From contig NC_021017.1 in the NCBI RefSeq assembly GCF_000210075.1, forward strand, positions 5,827,428 through 5,891,427: a stretch of DNA of 64,000 bases, read 5' to 3'. Positions 26,111 to 35,760 of the stretch are shown one piece after another. Position 1 is the first letter of the stretch. Each line of letters begins with the position of its first letter. The notes under the pieces were generated by a model. The model had not been told where the DNA came from. It did no database searches and was given only the letters and a program-made list of their open reading frames with translations. A program made the position numbers and the translations under genes. This stretch comes from Bacteroides xylanisolvens XB1A (GTDB taxonomy: Bacteria; Bacteroidota; Bacteroidia; Bacteroidales; Bacteroidaceae).

Positions 26111-29100
26111 ATGCTACAAATCTACGAAAAAATAGCAGAAAAAATAGCTCATAAGCGGGTCTTTCTCACTTTTTTAAGTCTTATTCTTATACAGACTTTC
26201 GCTTTGGCTCAAAATGATAGTAAAATAACTATCCAGCAGAAGAACATCACTGTCATTGATGCCTTAAAAACTGTGGAAAAACAGTCCAAAAGGTCTATAA
26301 ATTATAGTGATTCCGAATTAAAAGGAAAAGTAATAGCCCAGTTAAACTTGCAGAATGCATCCCTCGAGACCGCACTTGATACCATCTTAAAAGGGACGGG
26401 CTTTTCATTCCAGATTCAAGGTAACTACATCATAATAGCTGAAAAGAAGCCTGTAGTTGCACAAACCCTTAAAAATATCAAAGGAAAGGTTACTGATGAA
26501 AGCGGTGAACCGTTGATTGGAGTAAATATATCTGTGGATGGTAGTTCTACAGGTACGATTACCGATTTCGATGGTAACTTTACGATCAAGGCGGCAGAGA
26601 AATCTATTCTCAAAGTATCTTATATCGGATATGCTGCACAGATAATTCCTGTTTCCAAGAAAGATTTCTATCCGGTTGTAATGAAGCAGGATACAGAAGT
26701 GCTCGATGAAGTTGTTGTGACGGCATTGGGTATCAAACGTGCAGAAAAGGCGTTGTCTTACAATGTACAACAAGTCAAGGGAGATGCTCTGACTACGGTA
26801 AAAGATGCTAACTTCGTAAACTCGCTGAACGGTAAGATAGCCGGAGTGAGTATAAACAAAAGTGCTAGTGGAGTTGGTGGTGCGACACGTGTTGTAATGC
26901 GTGGTGCAAAATCTATTGAAGGTGATAATAATGCTTTGTATGTGGTGGACGGTATTCCTTTGTTCAATACCAATATGGGAAATACCGACAGTGGTATTAT
27001 GGGTGAAGGTAAGGCCGGAACAGAAGGAATCGCCGACTTCAATCCCGAAGATATTGAAAGTCTTTCTGTTTTGAGTGGTCCTTCGGCTGCTGCGTTGTAT
27101 GGTAGTAGTGCCGCTAACGGTGTAATTTTGATTACCACTAAAAAAGGAAAAGAAGGAAAACTTTCAGTGCAGTTCTCTTCTTCTTCAGAGTTCAGCAAAG
27201 CTTATATGACTCCTGAGTTTCAAAATACGTATGGTAACAAAAAAGATATGTATGAAAGCTGGGGTGAGAAACTGTTGACTCCTACAAGTTATGATCCTAA
27301 GAAGGATTTCTTTAATACCGGAACAAACTTTATTAATTCGGTAACGTTGACCACCGGGACGAAATCGAATCAGACTTTTGCTTCTGTTTCTTCTACCAAT
27401 TCCAAAGGTATTGTGCCTAATAATGAATATGATCGTTTGAATTTCACAATCCGTAATACGGCAACTTTCCTTAATGATAAATTACAACTCGATTTAGGTG
27501 CGTCGTATGTGAAACAGAAAGACAAGAATATGGTATCGCAAGGACAATATTGGAATCCGGTGATGGCCGCCTATTTATTCCCTCGTGGTGAAGACTTTAA
27601 TGGAATTAAGTCATTCGAACATTTCGATGAAAGTCGCCAACTTCCGGTTCAGTATTGGCCGGTGGCAGATCCGGTATATGCTTCACAGAACCCTTACTGG
27701 ACTGCTTATCGCAATGTAGCTACGAATGAAAAGAGTCGTTATATGTTCAACGTAGGGTTGACTTATAATATTACCGATTGGTTGAATGCGACAGCCCGTT
27801 TCAGAATGGATGACACACATGTATTGTTTGAACGCAAGATTTACGCTTCATCCGACGATAAATTTGCGGAAGGAAAGAAAGGACTGTATGGATACAATAA
27901 CTATGAAGACCGTCAGGAATATGCCGACTTTATGTTGAACGTAAATAAACATATAGCTGATTTCAGTATTTCTGCCAATGCGGGTTGGAACTATTCTAAC
28001 TATTGGGCATTGGAGAGAGGATACAAAGGGACATTATTGGGAGTGCCCAATAAATTTGCGGCTTCTAATATCGATCCGGCTAATGGTCGTATCTCAGAAA
28101 AGGGTGGTGATAGTCGTGTACGTAATCATGCTGTTTTTGCCAATTTGGAACTTGGTTGGAAGAGTATGCTTTATTTGACGCTGACCGGACGTAATGACTG
28201 GAATTCACGTTTGGTGAATACCGATGAAGAATCTTTCTTCTATCCCTCAATCGGTCTGTCCGGGATTATTTCCGAGATGGTCAAATTGCCCGAATTTATC
28301 TCTTACCTGAAAGTTCGCGGTTCGTATACGGAAGTCGGTGCGCCTGTATCCCGTTCGGGACTGACTCCGGGTACGGTAACTACCCCTATTGTGGGTGGTG
28401 CATTAGATCCTACCGGTATCTATCCGTTTACTGATTTCAAGGCAGAGCGTACAAAGTCATACGAATTTGGATTAAGTCTGAAGTTGTGGAATAAATTAAG
28501 TGCGGAGGTAACCTACTATCATTCTAATACATACAATCAGACCTTCTTGGGTGATCTTCCGGAATATACCGGATACAAGCAGATTTATTTGCAGGCCGGT
28601 AATGTGGAAAATCGTGGTTGGGAGGCTTCATTAAGCTATTCCGATCGGTTTAAGTTCGGATTAGGAATCTCTTCAACATTGACATTCTCTCGTAATATAA
28701 ATGAGATTAAGGAGATGGTTGAAAACTATCATACGGATTTGATGGATGAACCGATTAATATTCCGGAGGTTTTGAAGGATGGTGGTCGTGTCATCTTGAA
28801 AGAAGGCGGAAGTATCCACGATATTTATGCCAACACCTTCTTAAAGAAAGACCACTTGGGATATGTTGAGGTAAAGAGCGACGGAACCTTTGGAATGGAA
28901 AAGGGGGAACCTGTTTATTTGGGAAAAACTTCTCCTGACTTTAATCTGGGATGGAGTAATATGTTGACATACAAAGGCTTTGGACTCGGATTCCAAATCA
29001 ACGGGCGTTTTGGTGGTGTGGTGACCTCTTCTACAGAGGCATTGCTTGATCGTTACGGTGTGTCCAAACGTTCGGCTGAGGCTCGTGAAGCGGGAGGCGT

Positions 29101-29434
29101 ATTGTTGAAGGGACAAGGTCTGGTAGATGCGAAGTCTTATTATCAGATGACAGGTACGGGAAATTATGAAACTTCCGGTTACTATGTATACAGTGCCACC
29201 AATATTCGTTTGCAAGAACTTACCTTTAGCTATACTATGCCTAATAAGTGGTTTGGTAACGTGTTGAAAGATGTTACAGTTTCGTTTATAGCCAACAATC
29301 CTTGGATGTTGTATTGCGAAGCTCCGTTCGATCCGGAACTGACTCCTTCCACTAGTACTTACGGACAAGGTAATGATTATTTTATGCAACCGAGTGTTCG
29401 TAGCTTTGGCTTCGGTATTAAATTTAAATTATAA
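26111..29434 (+). CDS. SusC/RagA-family TonB-dependent transporter with STN domain (PUL 1)
   Basis: A 1107-aa outer-membrane transporter that would import glycan fragments using TonB energy. After a signal peptide (cleavage near FALAQN) it has an STN signalling domain (about 40-115, KNITVIDALKTVEKQSK onward), a carboxypeptidase-regulatory-like domain (KGKVTDESGEPLIGVNI, about 123-205), a plug (DEVVVTALGIKRAEKALSYNVQQ) and a barrel that ends in RSFGFGIKFKL. The STN domain matches the upstream anti-sigma gene. The SusD partner starts 15 bp downstream. Confidence 0.96.
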   Translation: MLQIYEKIAEKIAHKRVFLTFLSLILIQTFALAQNDSKITIQQKNITVIDALKTVEKQSKRSINYSDSELKGKVIAQLNLQNASLETALDTILKGTGFSFQIQGNYIIIAEKKPVVAQTLKNIKGKVTDESGEPLIGVNISVDGSSTGTITDFDGNFTIKAAEKSILKVSYIGYAAQIIPVSKKDFYPVVMKQDTEVLDEVVVTALGIKRAEKALSYNVQQVKGDALTTVKDANFVNSLNGKIAGVSINKSASGVGGATRVVMRGAKSIEGDNNALYVVDGIPLFNTNMGNTDSGIMGEGKAGTEGIADFNPEDIESLSVLSGPSAAALYGSSAANGVILITTKKGKEGKLSVQFSSSSEFSKAYMTPEFQNTYGNKKDMYESWGEKLLTPTSYDPKKDFFNTGTNFINSVTLTTGTKSNQTFASVSSTNSKGIVPNNEYDRLNFTIRNTATFLNDKLQLDLGASYVKQKDKNMVSQGQYWNPVMAAYLFPRGEDFNGIKSFEHFDESRQLPVQYWPVADPVYASQNPYWTAYRNVATNEKSRYMFNVGLTYNITDWLNATARFRMDDTHVLFERKIYASSDDKFAEGKKGLYGYNNYEDRQEYADFMLNVNKHIADFSISANAGWNYSNYWALERGYKGTLLGVPNKFAASNIDPANGRISEKGGDSRVRNHAVFANLELGWKSMLYLTLTGRNDWNSRLVNTDEESFFYPSIGLSGIISEMVKLPEFISYLKVRGSYTEVGAPVSRSGLTPGTVTTPIVGGALDPTGIYPFTDFKAERTKSYEFGLSLKLWNKLSAEVTYYHSNTYNQTFLGDLPEYTGYKQIYLQAGNVENRGWEASLSYSDRFKFGLGISSTLTFSRNINEIKEMVENYHTDLMDEPINIPEVLKDGGRVILKEGGSIHDIYANTFLKKDHLGYVEVKSDGTFGMEKGEPVYLGKTSPDFNLGWSNMLTYKGFGLGFQINGRFGGVVTSSTEALLDRYGVSKRSAEAREAGGVLLKGQGLVDAKSYYQMTGTGNYETSGYYVYSATNIRLQELTFSYTMPNKWFGNVLKDVTVSFIANNPWMLYCEAPFDPELTPSTSTYGQGNDYFMQPSVRSFGFGIKFKL

Positions 29435-29449
29435 TACACCTTCTTTATT

Positions 29450-31090
29450 ATGAGAAAAATGAATCATTTTAAACTATTAGCGGTGATATGCGCAATGACG
29501 CTATTTGCCTCATGCAATTTTGAAGAAATCAATACCAACCAATTTGAGATGAGCGACGGAGAAGGTGCGATGGATGGTTTTGAAGTCGGAGGGCTGATTA
29601 CAGCTATGCAACGGACAGTGATTCCCGTAGGCACACAGGCTGATGATACAGATGTTATCAATGAATATCAAATAGCTTATCATCTGTCGGCCGATAATTG
29701 GAGTGGATTTTTTGGCGAGAACAACAGTAACGGTTGGAACGCAGGTAGTAACAATACTACTTATTATTTGTTGGACAATTGGATAAAAGCGACCTATACA
29801 CAGTCTTATACCAATGCTCTTGATCCTTGGAAGAAATTGAAAATAGCGTCCGAGAAAAATGGTACGCCCGAAGTCTTTGCTTTGGCTCAAATTCTGAAGA
29901 TTTCCGCTTGGCACAAGACACTTGAAAGTTTCGGTCCGATGCCTTATTCTCATGCGGCGGACGCTACAATGAACATTCCGTTCGATTCGGAGAAAGAGGT
30001 ATATACGGCGATGTTTGAAGAATTGACCTCAGCCATTGAAGAATTAACAGAAAAGGCGGAAAATGGGGTGAATGTAATGGGTGCTTATGATGCGGTATAT
30101 GCCGGAGATGCTACCAAATGGGTGAAATACGGCAATTCGCTGATGCTTCGTTTGGCTATGCGTGTCCGCTTCGCTGATGCGGAACTGGCGAAAAAGTATG
30201 CTACTCAAGCAGTGAATCATTCTATTGGCGTGATGACGGCTAAGGATGATGCGGCTCAAATGAGTCAAGGAGCGGGTATGACTTTCCGCAACAACATTGA
30301 ATGGTTGGCAGGCAACTATAATGAAGCTCGTATGGGTTCTTCCATCTTTTCTTATCTGATGGGATATGAAGACCCGCGTTTGAGCGTTTATTTTTTGCCG
30401 ATGGATGGTAATGCCTCTTATGGTGTTGAGGCTTTCGACGGAAAAACGTATCAAGCGGTGCCGGCAGGGCATGCCAATGCGCAGAATGACATCTACAAAT
30501 CTTGCTCAAAGCCCAATATTCAAAGTGGAACTCCTACATATTGGCTGCGTGCATCGGAAGTTTATTTTTTGCGTGCGGAAGCAGCTTTAGTGTGGGAAGG
30601 TTTCGGCAGTGCGGATTCATGGTATAAACAGGGCATTGATATGTCTTTTCAGGAGAATGGTGTGACCGATCCTGTAGACGATTATATGAATTCCAATTTG
30701 TCACCTCGGGCATATGTTTTTTCCCATTATCAGTATGGGCAAACACTTTCTGCTCCGTGTGAGACTACTGCCAAGTTTGAAGGAACAACAGAGCAGAAGT
30801 TGGAAAAAATTATGATTCAGAAGTGGATTGCTTTGTTTCCTAACGGACAGGAAGCGTGGACGGAATGGAGAAGAACCGGTTATCCGAAGTTGAATGTCAT
30901 TAAGACTTTGAAAGGAGCAGTGCAAGGCGCAACTCTTGAGGGCGGTATTCGCCGTATGATTTATCCCACCAGTTTTTCTCAGACTAACGAGGGAAAGGCT
31001 ATTTATGAAGCAGCCTTGAAGTTGTTCAATAACGGTGCAGGTGGCGAAGATAAGTCTTCTACCCGTTTGTGGTGGGATTGTAAGAGATAA
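29450..31090 (+). CDS. SusD/RagB-family surface glycan-binding lipoprotein (PUL 1)
   Basis: A 546-aa lipoprotein that caps the SusC transporter. Signal peptide and lipobox LFASC place the lipid-bearing cysteine near residue 23. Tetratricopeptide-like helices appear through FALAQILKISAWHKTLESFG, YWLRASEVYFLRAEAALV and IMIQKWIALFPNGQEAWTEWRRTGYP; the last block is a hallmark of SusD. Second ATG (29459) is also possible as the start. The sequence resembles the SusD-like_2 subgroup. Confidence 0.93.
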   Translation: MRKMNHFKLLAVICAMTLFASCNFEEINTNQFEMSDGEGAMDGFEVGGLITAMQRTVIPVGTQADDTDVINEYQIAYHLSADNWSGFFGENNSNGWNAGSNNTTYYLLDNWIKATYTQSYTNALDPWKKLKIASEKNGTPEVFALAQILKISAWHKTLESFGPMPYSHAADATMNIPFDSEKEVYTAMFEELTSAIEELTEKAENGVNVMGAYDAVYAGDATKWVKYGNSLMLRLAMRVRFADAELAKKYATQAVNHSIGVMTAKDDAAQMSQGAGMTFRNNIEWLAGNYNEARMGSSIFSYLMGYEDPRLSVYFLPMDGNASYGVEAFDGKTYQAVPAGHANAQNDIYKSCSKPNIQSGTPTYWLRASEVYFLRAEAALVWEGFGSADSWYKQGIDMSFQENGVTDPVDDYMNSNLSPRAYVFSHYQYGQTLSAPCETTAKFEGTTEQKLEKIMIQKWIALFPNGQEAWTEWRRTGYPKLNVIKTLKGAVQGATLEGGIRRMIYPTSFSQTNEGKAIYEAALKLFNNGAGGEDKSSTRLWWDCKR

Positions 31091-31114
31091 CCTACATGTA
31101 TCATTTTAATACAG

Positions 31115-32245
31115 ATGAAGAATATGAAATCATTAAGAAAATTGTTATATATTATTCCATTGACAGGCATGATGGTAACTTCTTGCATGGATGTGGAGAA
31201 TATTGAGATAGACCATATAGGCGGGTATGCCACAATGAACAATGCGGAGAGTGAGGCATATTATGCCAATCTGCGCGCCTATAAGGCGACTGCTTGGAAT
31301 TACAATCGTCCCGTAGCTTTCGGATGGTATTCCAATTGGGCGCCTGCTGGAGCTTATCGAAGAGGATATCTCTCTGCTATGCCCGATAGTATGGATTTTG
31401 TTTCAATGTGGAGTGGCGCTCCAGGACGTTATGAAATCACTCCGGAGCAGAAGGCAGATAAAGAGTTTGTGCAAAAGGTGAAAGGAACGAAACTGTTGCA
31501 GGTAAGTCTGCTTTCTTATCTTGGTAAGGGTGCGACACCAAATTCGGTATACCTCGAAGTGGAAAAACAAGCGGAGGAAGAAGGCTGGTCGGCGGCTCAA
31601 TTGGAAACGGCGAAGAAACAAGCCCGTTGGAAATATTGGGGATTTGAAGGTCAGTTTGAAAGTGAAAACCATTATGCATGTCTGGCGAAGTTTGCCAAAG
31701 CTCTGTGCGATTCTTTGTATGCAAACGAATGGGACGGTTATGATGTAGACTGGGAAATCGGTAGTGGTGTGTTTGATATGGATGGCACATTGAGTCAGAA
31801 TAAGCATTTGATTCATTTGGTTAAAGAAATGAATAATTACATTGGCCCGAAAAGCGATCCGGAAGGTAAAGGACATAAAATGATCTGTATTGATGGAAAT
31901 ATTTATGGGCTTACCCATGAATTGGATGAGTATGTCGATTATTGGATTATACAAAGTTATGGTAGTTCCAATCCCGGTTTTGATGGTTATGGCGTTGATC
32001 CTAAGAAAATAATCTGCACAGAGAACTTTGAAAAGTATGCCACTAATGGAGGTCAATTGCTGAAGCAGGCAGCTGCTATGCCGCGAGAAGGTTATAAAGG
32101 TGGAGTAGGAGCTTATCGCTTCGATAATGATTATGACAATACGCCAAATTATAAATGGATGCGTCAGGCTATTCAAATCAATCAGCGGGTTTTCAATGAA
32201 TGGAAAGCGAAACAAAACGAAGCGGAAAATAAACCGCAGGAATAA
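31115..32245 (+). CDS. Glycoside hydrolase family 18 lipoprotein
   Basis: A 376-aa lipoprotein (lipobox VTSC) with a GH18 TIM barrel. The catalytic motif DxxDxDxE is intact: Asp207, Asp210, Asp212 and Glu214 in DGYDVDWE. Many Bacteroides GH18 enzymes beside SusC/SusD are endo-beta-N-acetylglucosaminidases that cut the chitobiose core of N-glycans; chitinase activity is the other option. The context (ECF-sigma PUL with one GH and a LamG binding protein) favours host N-glycan use, an inference. It lies 24 bp after the SusD gene. Confidence 0.87.
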   Translation: MKNMKSLRKLLYIIPLTGMMVTSCMDVENIEIDHIGGYATMNNAESEAYYANLRAYKATAWNYNRPVAFGWYSNWAPAGAYRRGYLSAMPDSMDFVSMWSGAPGRYEITPEQKADKEFVQKVKGTKLLQVSLLSYLGKGATPNSVYLEVEKQAEEEGWSAAQLETAKKQARWKYWGFEGQFESENHYACLAKFAKALCDSLYANEWDGYDVDWEIGSGVFDMDGTLSQNKHLIHLVKEMNNYIGPKSDPEGKGHKMICIDGNIYGLTHELDEYVDYWIIQSYGSSNPGFDGYGVDPKKIICTENFEKYATNGGQLLKQAAAMPREGYKGGVGAYRFDNDYDNTPNYKWMRQAIQINQRVFNEWKAKQNEAENKPQE

Positions 32246-32277
32246 GTGGACTTATAAAATTCTAAAACAGTAAAAAG

Positions 32278-33420
32278 ATGATGAATAAACATATATTCTA
32301 TTATTTGATGGTAGGTAGTATGGCGTTATTGTTGGGCGCTTGCAACGACAGCATGAATGACCTGCTGGAGCCTAAGGTTTATTTCGAAAGCAAGGAATAT
32401 AATTTCTCGGTGGAAGATGAAATGGATGTAATGACATTTGATCTGGTTTCAAGACTCTCGTCAGCAACTTCCTCTCAGGTAGACGTATCATATAGTGTAG
32501 CCGAACCAAGTGTAGTAGACGAATACAATGCAAAGTATGGCACAAATTATGAGATGCTTGATGTTTCGCAGGTAAAGCTAAGCAGTACGACATCTTCTAT
32601 TTCGAGTGGAAAATTGTATGCGGATAATGTAGAAGTCGAACTTTCCGGTTTAGAAGCTTTGAAAGCCGGGAACTCGTATGTTTTGCCTATGCGGGTGCAT
32701 TCGTCTTCGGTGTCGACTCTTTCCGGAACAAACATTGCATATTTCTTTTTCTCCAAACCGTTGAAAATTACCAAAGCTGGTAACTTCAGTAATCACTATA
32801 TTTCTGTGAAGTTCCCTGTCGGTACTTTCTTCTCGTCATTCACTTACGAAGCATTGATTAATGTGGATTATTTCCTCGATAATAATACGATTATGGGAAC
32901 CGAAGGTGTGATGATCCTCCGTATCGGTGATGCGGGAGGAGGAATTACTCCTAAAGATTATTTGGAAGTGGCCGGAAGACAGAACTACCGTGTAACGAAA
33001 CCGTTGTTAACAAATCGTTGGTATCATGTAGCGTTGACTTATGATCAACCGACAGGAAAAACAGGCATTTATGTAAATGGTGAGAAATGGGCTGGTTCAG
33101 ATTGGGGGATTGACGGTTTTGATCCGAATTCGGATATGGGTTTTTATATTGGTAGAATCTATGGTTTCAAATGGGGTGAACGTCCATTCCATGGTAAAAT
33201 GAGTGAAGTCCGTGTTTGGAGTGTAGCCCGTACGGAAAATCAACTTAAGCAGAATATGCTGGGTGTTGACCCTGCTTCAGAAGGCTTGGCACTTTATTAT
33301 AAACTAGACGGATCGGAGACTCAGGAAGGTGGAGTTATCAAAGATGCCACAGGGCGTATAAACGGTACTACAAATGGAATTACTATTAAGACGTTGGATG
33401 CTCCGATAGCTATCAATTAA
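32278..33420 (+). CDS. DUF1735 and LamG-domain lipoprotein
   Basis: A 380-aa lipoprotein (lipobox LLLGAC). The N-terminal half (about 30-155) is a DUF1735-type beta-sandwich; the C-terminal half (about 175-375) looks like a concanavalin/LamG domain with WYHVALTYDQPTGKTGIYVNGE and GKMSEVRVWSVARTENQ. Such proteins in N-glycan PULs bind glycans at the surface. It is the last gene of PUL 1, 32 bp after the GH18 gene, and a terminator follows. Confidence 0.85.
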   Translation: MMNKHIFYYLMVGSMALLLGACNDSMNDLLEPKVYFESKEYNFSVEDEMDVMTFDLVSRLSSATSSQVDVSYSVAEPSVVDEYNAKYGTNYEMLDVSQVKLSSTTSSISSGKLYADNVEVELSGLEALKAGNSYVLPMRVHSSSVSTLSGTNIAYFFFSKPLKITKAGNFSNHYISVKFPVGTFFSSFTYEALINVDYFLDNNTIMGTEGVMILRIGDAGGGITPKDYLEVAGRQNYRVTKPLLTNRWYHVALTYDQPTGKTGIYVNGEKWAGSDWGIDGFDPNSDMGFYIGRIYGFKWGERPFHGKMSEVRVWSVARTENQLKQNMLGVDPASEGLALYYKLDGSETQEGGVIKDATGRINGTTNGITIKTLDAPIAIN

Positions 33421-33478
33421 TGGAACACACAAATTTGTGAGAGATTTTGCTCTTTGCATTTTTGAATATGAGTGAAAG

Positions 33479-33526
33479 CCTGCTTACTGAAAAGATAATA
33501 TTCTTTGGGTAAGCAGGTTTCTTTTA
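33479..33526 (+). terminator. Terminator at the end of PUL 1
   Basis: CCTGCTTAC (33479-33487) pairs exactly with GTAAGCAGG (33509-33517), followed by TTTCTTTTATTT. It lies about 60 bp after the last PUL 1 stop codon. Confidence 0.75.
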
Positions 33527-33810
33527 TTTATGTTTGTTTTATGAAGAAGTTACTATTTACCCTGTTTATATCTTTTCCATCTAAATGTTTTTGCCAGTAC
33601 CTTTATACATATAATTTATGCGGTTCATGTAAACCAATATGTAAACCGGAAAAATACGAATAAAATCTGTTGAATCCATAAAGCGAAGATATTACGGAGA
33701 AAGCTTTCTACTGTAATTATGATCTTTTTAGGGAACTTCTCAGATAATGATTGGCGCTGCTTCCAATGACATAAGATTACAGACGAAGGTGGAGATAAAA
33801 TAGGAGATAT
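33527..33810. other. Gene-free stretch between PUL 1 and rhuM
   Basis: AT-rich sequence with no convincing gene on either strand; short open frames on the minus strand lack family-like features. It may be decayed DNA at the edge of the accessory island. Confidence 0.5.
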
Positions 33811-33818
33811 TATCTTTG
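33811..33818 (+). promoter_or_regulatory. -7 box before rhuM
   Basis: TATCTTTG fits TAnnTTTG and lies 47 bp before ATG 33866. No clear -33 element. Confidence 0.5.
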
Positions 33819-33865
33819 GCAGTTCGATATGTTCTAAGTACATTTGTTTCTGATAAAAGAAATGA

Positions 33866-34921
33866 ATGTTCAAGATGAATATGGAAGAAAGTAATAACGG
33901 AAGCAAGAAACTGCAAATACGCAATAGTACGGCTGAATTTCTTATTTTTCAGATAGAGAATAAAGAAGAAGGCATTGAAGTGCTTTATCAGGACGAAACT
34001 TTGTGGCTGACGCAGAAGACGATGTCGATATTGTTCGATGTTGATATACGCACAATTAATGAACATTTGAAAAATATATATTCGCAAGGAGAAGTAGATA
34101 AGAATACAACTATCCGGAAAAACCGGATAGTTCAAAAAGAAGGTAATCGGAATATTTCTCGTGAAGTTTTTATTTATAGTCTTGATGCCATCATTTCAGT
34201 CGGCTATCGCGTCAACTCCGTGCGCGCCACTCAATTTCGGCAATGGTGTACATTTATACTTCGGCAGTTTGCCATTCGTGGATATGTCATTGATAAAAAG
34301 CGAATGGAGAACGGATCATTCATCAATGAAGATTACTTTGAACATTTGCTTGCTGAAATCCGGGAAATACGATTGAGTGAGCGACGTTTCTACCAAAAGC
34401 TAACAGATATTTATGCTACCAGCATAGACTATAACCTCAATGCCCCGACCACACGTTTGTTTTTCAAAAAAGTCCAGAACAAAATGCACTATGCAGTTCA
34501 TGGACACACGGCGGCAGAACTTATTGTAGAGCGTGCCGATGCAGAGAAGGAACACATGGGACTAACTACCTGGGAGAAAGCTCCTAACGGAAAGATTGTA
34601 AAAACAGATGTGTCGATAGCAAAGAATTATTTGAAAGAAGAAGAACTGGAGTCAATGGGACGGTTGGTCAATGCTTTTCTGGATTTGGCAGAAGACCGGG
34701 CAAAGCGGCATATTCCTATGACAATGGAAGATTGGGCAAAACGTATAGATAAATTCTTGGATAGCGATGACCGCCCCATATTAAATGATTCAGGAAAGAT
34801 GTCTGCCGAACAAGCGAAAGATTATGCAGAAACCGAATTTGAGAAATACCGTATCTTTCAGGACCGTGTGTTTCAGTCTGATTTCGACAAGTTGAATACA
34901 ACTCGAAGTAATACAAAGTAA
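33866..34921 (+). CDS. RhuM-family protein
   Basis: A 351-aa cytoplasmic protein of the RhuM family, named from a Salmonella pathogenicity-island gene, with no proven function. Family features include ETLWLTQKTMSILFDVDIRTINEHLKNI (helix-turn-helix-like), VGYRVNSVRATQFRQWCTFILRQFAIRGYVIDKKR and the C-terminal helical region with MTMEDWAKRIDKFL. ATG codons at 33866, 33875 and 33881 are all possible. RhuM genes are typical of mobile or variable regions. Its 3' end overlaps the decayed start of an ORF6N gene. Confidence 0.86.
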   Translation: MFKMNMEESNNGSKKLQIRNSTAEFLIFQIENKEEGIEVLYQDETLWLTQKTMSILFDVDIRTINEHLKNIYSQGEVDKNTTIRKNRIVQKEGNRNISREVFIYSLDAIISVGYRVNSVRATQFRQWCTFILRQFAIRGYVIDKKRMENGSFINEDYFEHLLAEIREIRLSERRFYQKLTDIYATSIDYNLNAPTTRLFFKKVQNKMHYAVHGHTAAELIVERADAEKEHMGLTTWEKAPNGKIVKTDVSIAKNYLKEEELESMGRLVNAFLDLAEDRAKRHIPMTMEDWAKRIDKFLDSDDRPILNDSGKMSAEQAKDYAETEFEKYRIFQDRVFQSDFDKLNTTRSNTK

Positions 34922-35471
34922 GATTTACGACATACGCGGGTAAAAGGTGATGTTAGACTTTGATTTGGCGGAAATGTACGGAATAGAAAACAGGGTGCTA
35001 AAACAAGCTGTTAGACGTAATTTAAAAAGGTTCGAAGGTGAGGACTTTATGTTTGAACTCACGAGGGACGAACTTTCAAGATCACAAATTGTGACCTTGA
35101 ACAAAGGAAGAGGCAGCAATTTTAAATATATGCCTTTTGCTTTTACGGAACTAGGCGTAGCAATGCTTAGTAGTGTTCTAAACTCTGATACTGCTATTGG
35201 AATAAACAGGGGTATAATGCGTGCTTTCGTTGCGGTTCGTCAGTTACTGTTAAACCCGCCGACCGATCCAGTATATGAACTTCAAAACGAAGTCAAGGAA
35301 CTAAAGGAGTACATAGAGGAAGTATTTGCAGACTATAACGACATCAATGACGACACTCGGACGCAGTTAGAATTAATAAATCAGACGTTAGCCGAATTGC
35401 AGGCGCAAAAGGCTTTAGCAGATAAGCCGCGTAATCCTATCGGCTTCGTTACTCCCAAGAAGAAAGAGTAA
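34896..35471 (+). pseudogene. ORF6N-domain gene broken by an early stop
   Basis: Translation after the in-frame TGA at 34893 reads IQLEVIQSKIYDIRG, then TAA (34941-34943), then KVMLDFDLAEMYGIENRVLKQ. ORF6N proteins usually carry one residue (often Gln or Tyr) at this stop, so the domain is cut by a nonsense change; no ATG opens the upstream part either. A shortened product from GTG 34947 or ATG 34950 (174 aa) remains open, ending in a charged coiled tail. ORF6N domains occur in phage antirepressor-like DNA-binding proteins. It overlaps the rhuM 3' end. Confidence 0.75.
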
Positions 35472-35632
35472 ATAGGCGGTCCGGTTGTTCCGTTGGCTAT
35501 TCGTTGGTTGCTCTATTGGTTACATGGAGAGTTGGATGCAAATACAACTATTTAGAAAAACTTAATAGCTCAACAGAAAGGTGGAAGACAAGTATCCTGG
35601 AAATTTGAATCTCATAATGATTTGTACCTGTT

Positions 35633-35748
35633 TTATTGTCATACTGTCAGGAATACATTCAAGTGAATGAATATCAACGTTCTATCACCTGACAATAACC
35701 ATTGATAATAGGCTGACAATAAAATATCCAGACTTTTATTGTCAGCCT
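35633..35748 (+). repeat. Left 116-bp terminal inverted repeat of the VapE module
   Basis: Aligned without gaps against the reverse complement of 39307-39422, the outer 8 bases (TTATTGTC) and about 51 of the inner 61 bases agree. It contains repeated TGACAATA-type motifs and ends in a 15-bp perfect hairpin (35710-35724 with 35734-35748) that also sits 12 bp past the vapE-like stop and may terminate it. Confidence 0.8.
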
Positions 35749-35760
35749 TGCTTTTATCTC

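Noticed and set aside
33625..34135. Two overlapping minus-strand frames (99 and 131 codons) before and over rhuM
   Set aside because: Hydrophobic, Phe/Ile-rich translations with no motif; one is antisense to the rhuM start. Possible decayed DNA, but not a supportable gene.
35472..35632. Possible target-site duplication outside the VapE module
   Set aside because: The bases outside 35633 (ACCTGTT) and outside 39422 (GAACTC) do not match, so no duplication can be claimed.
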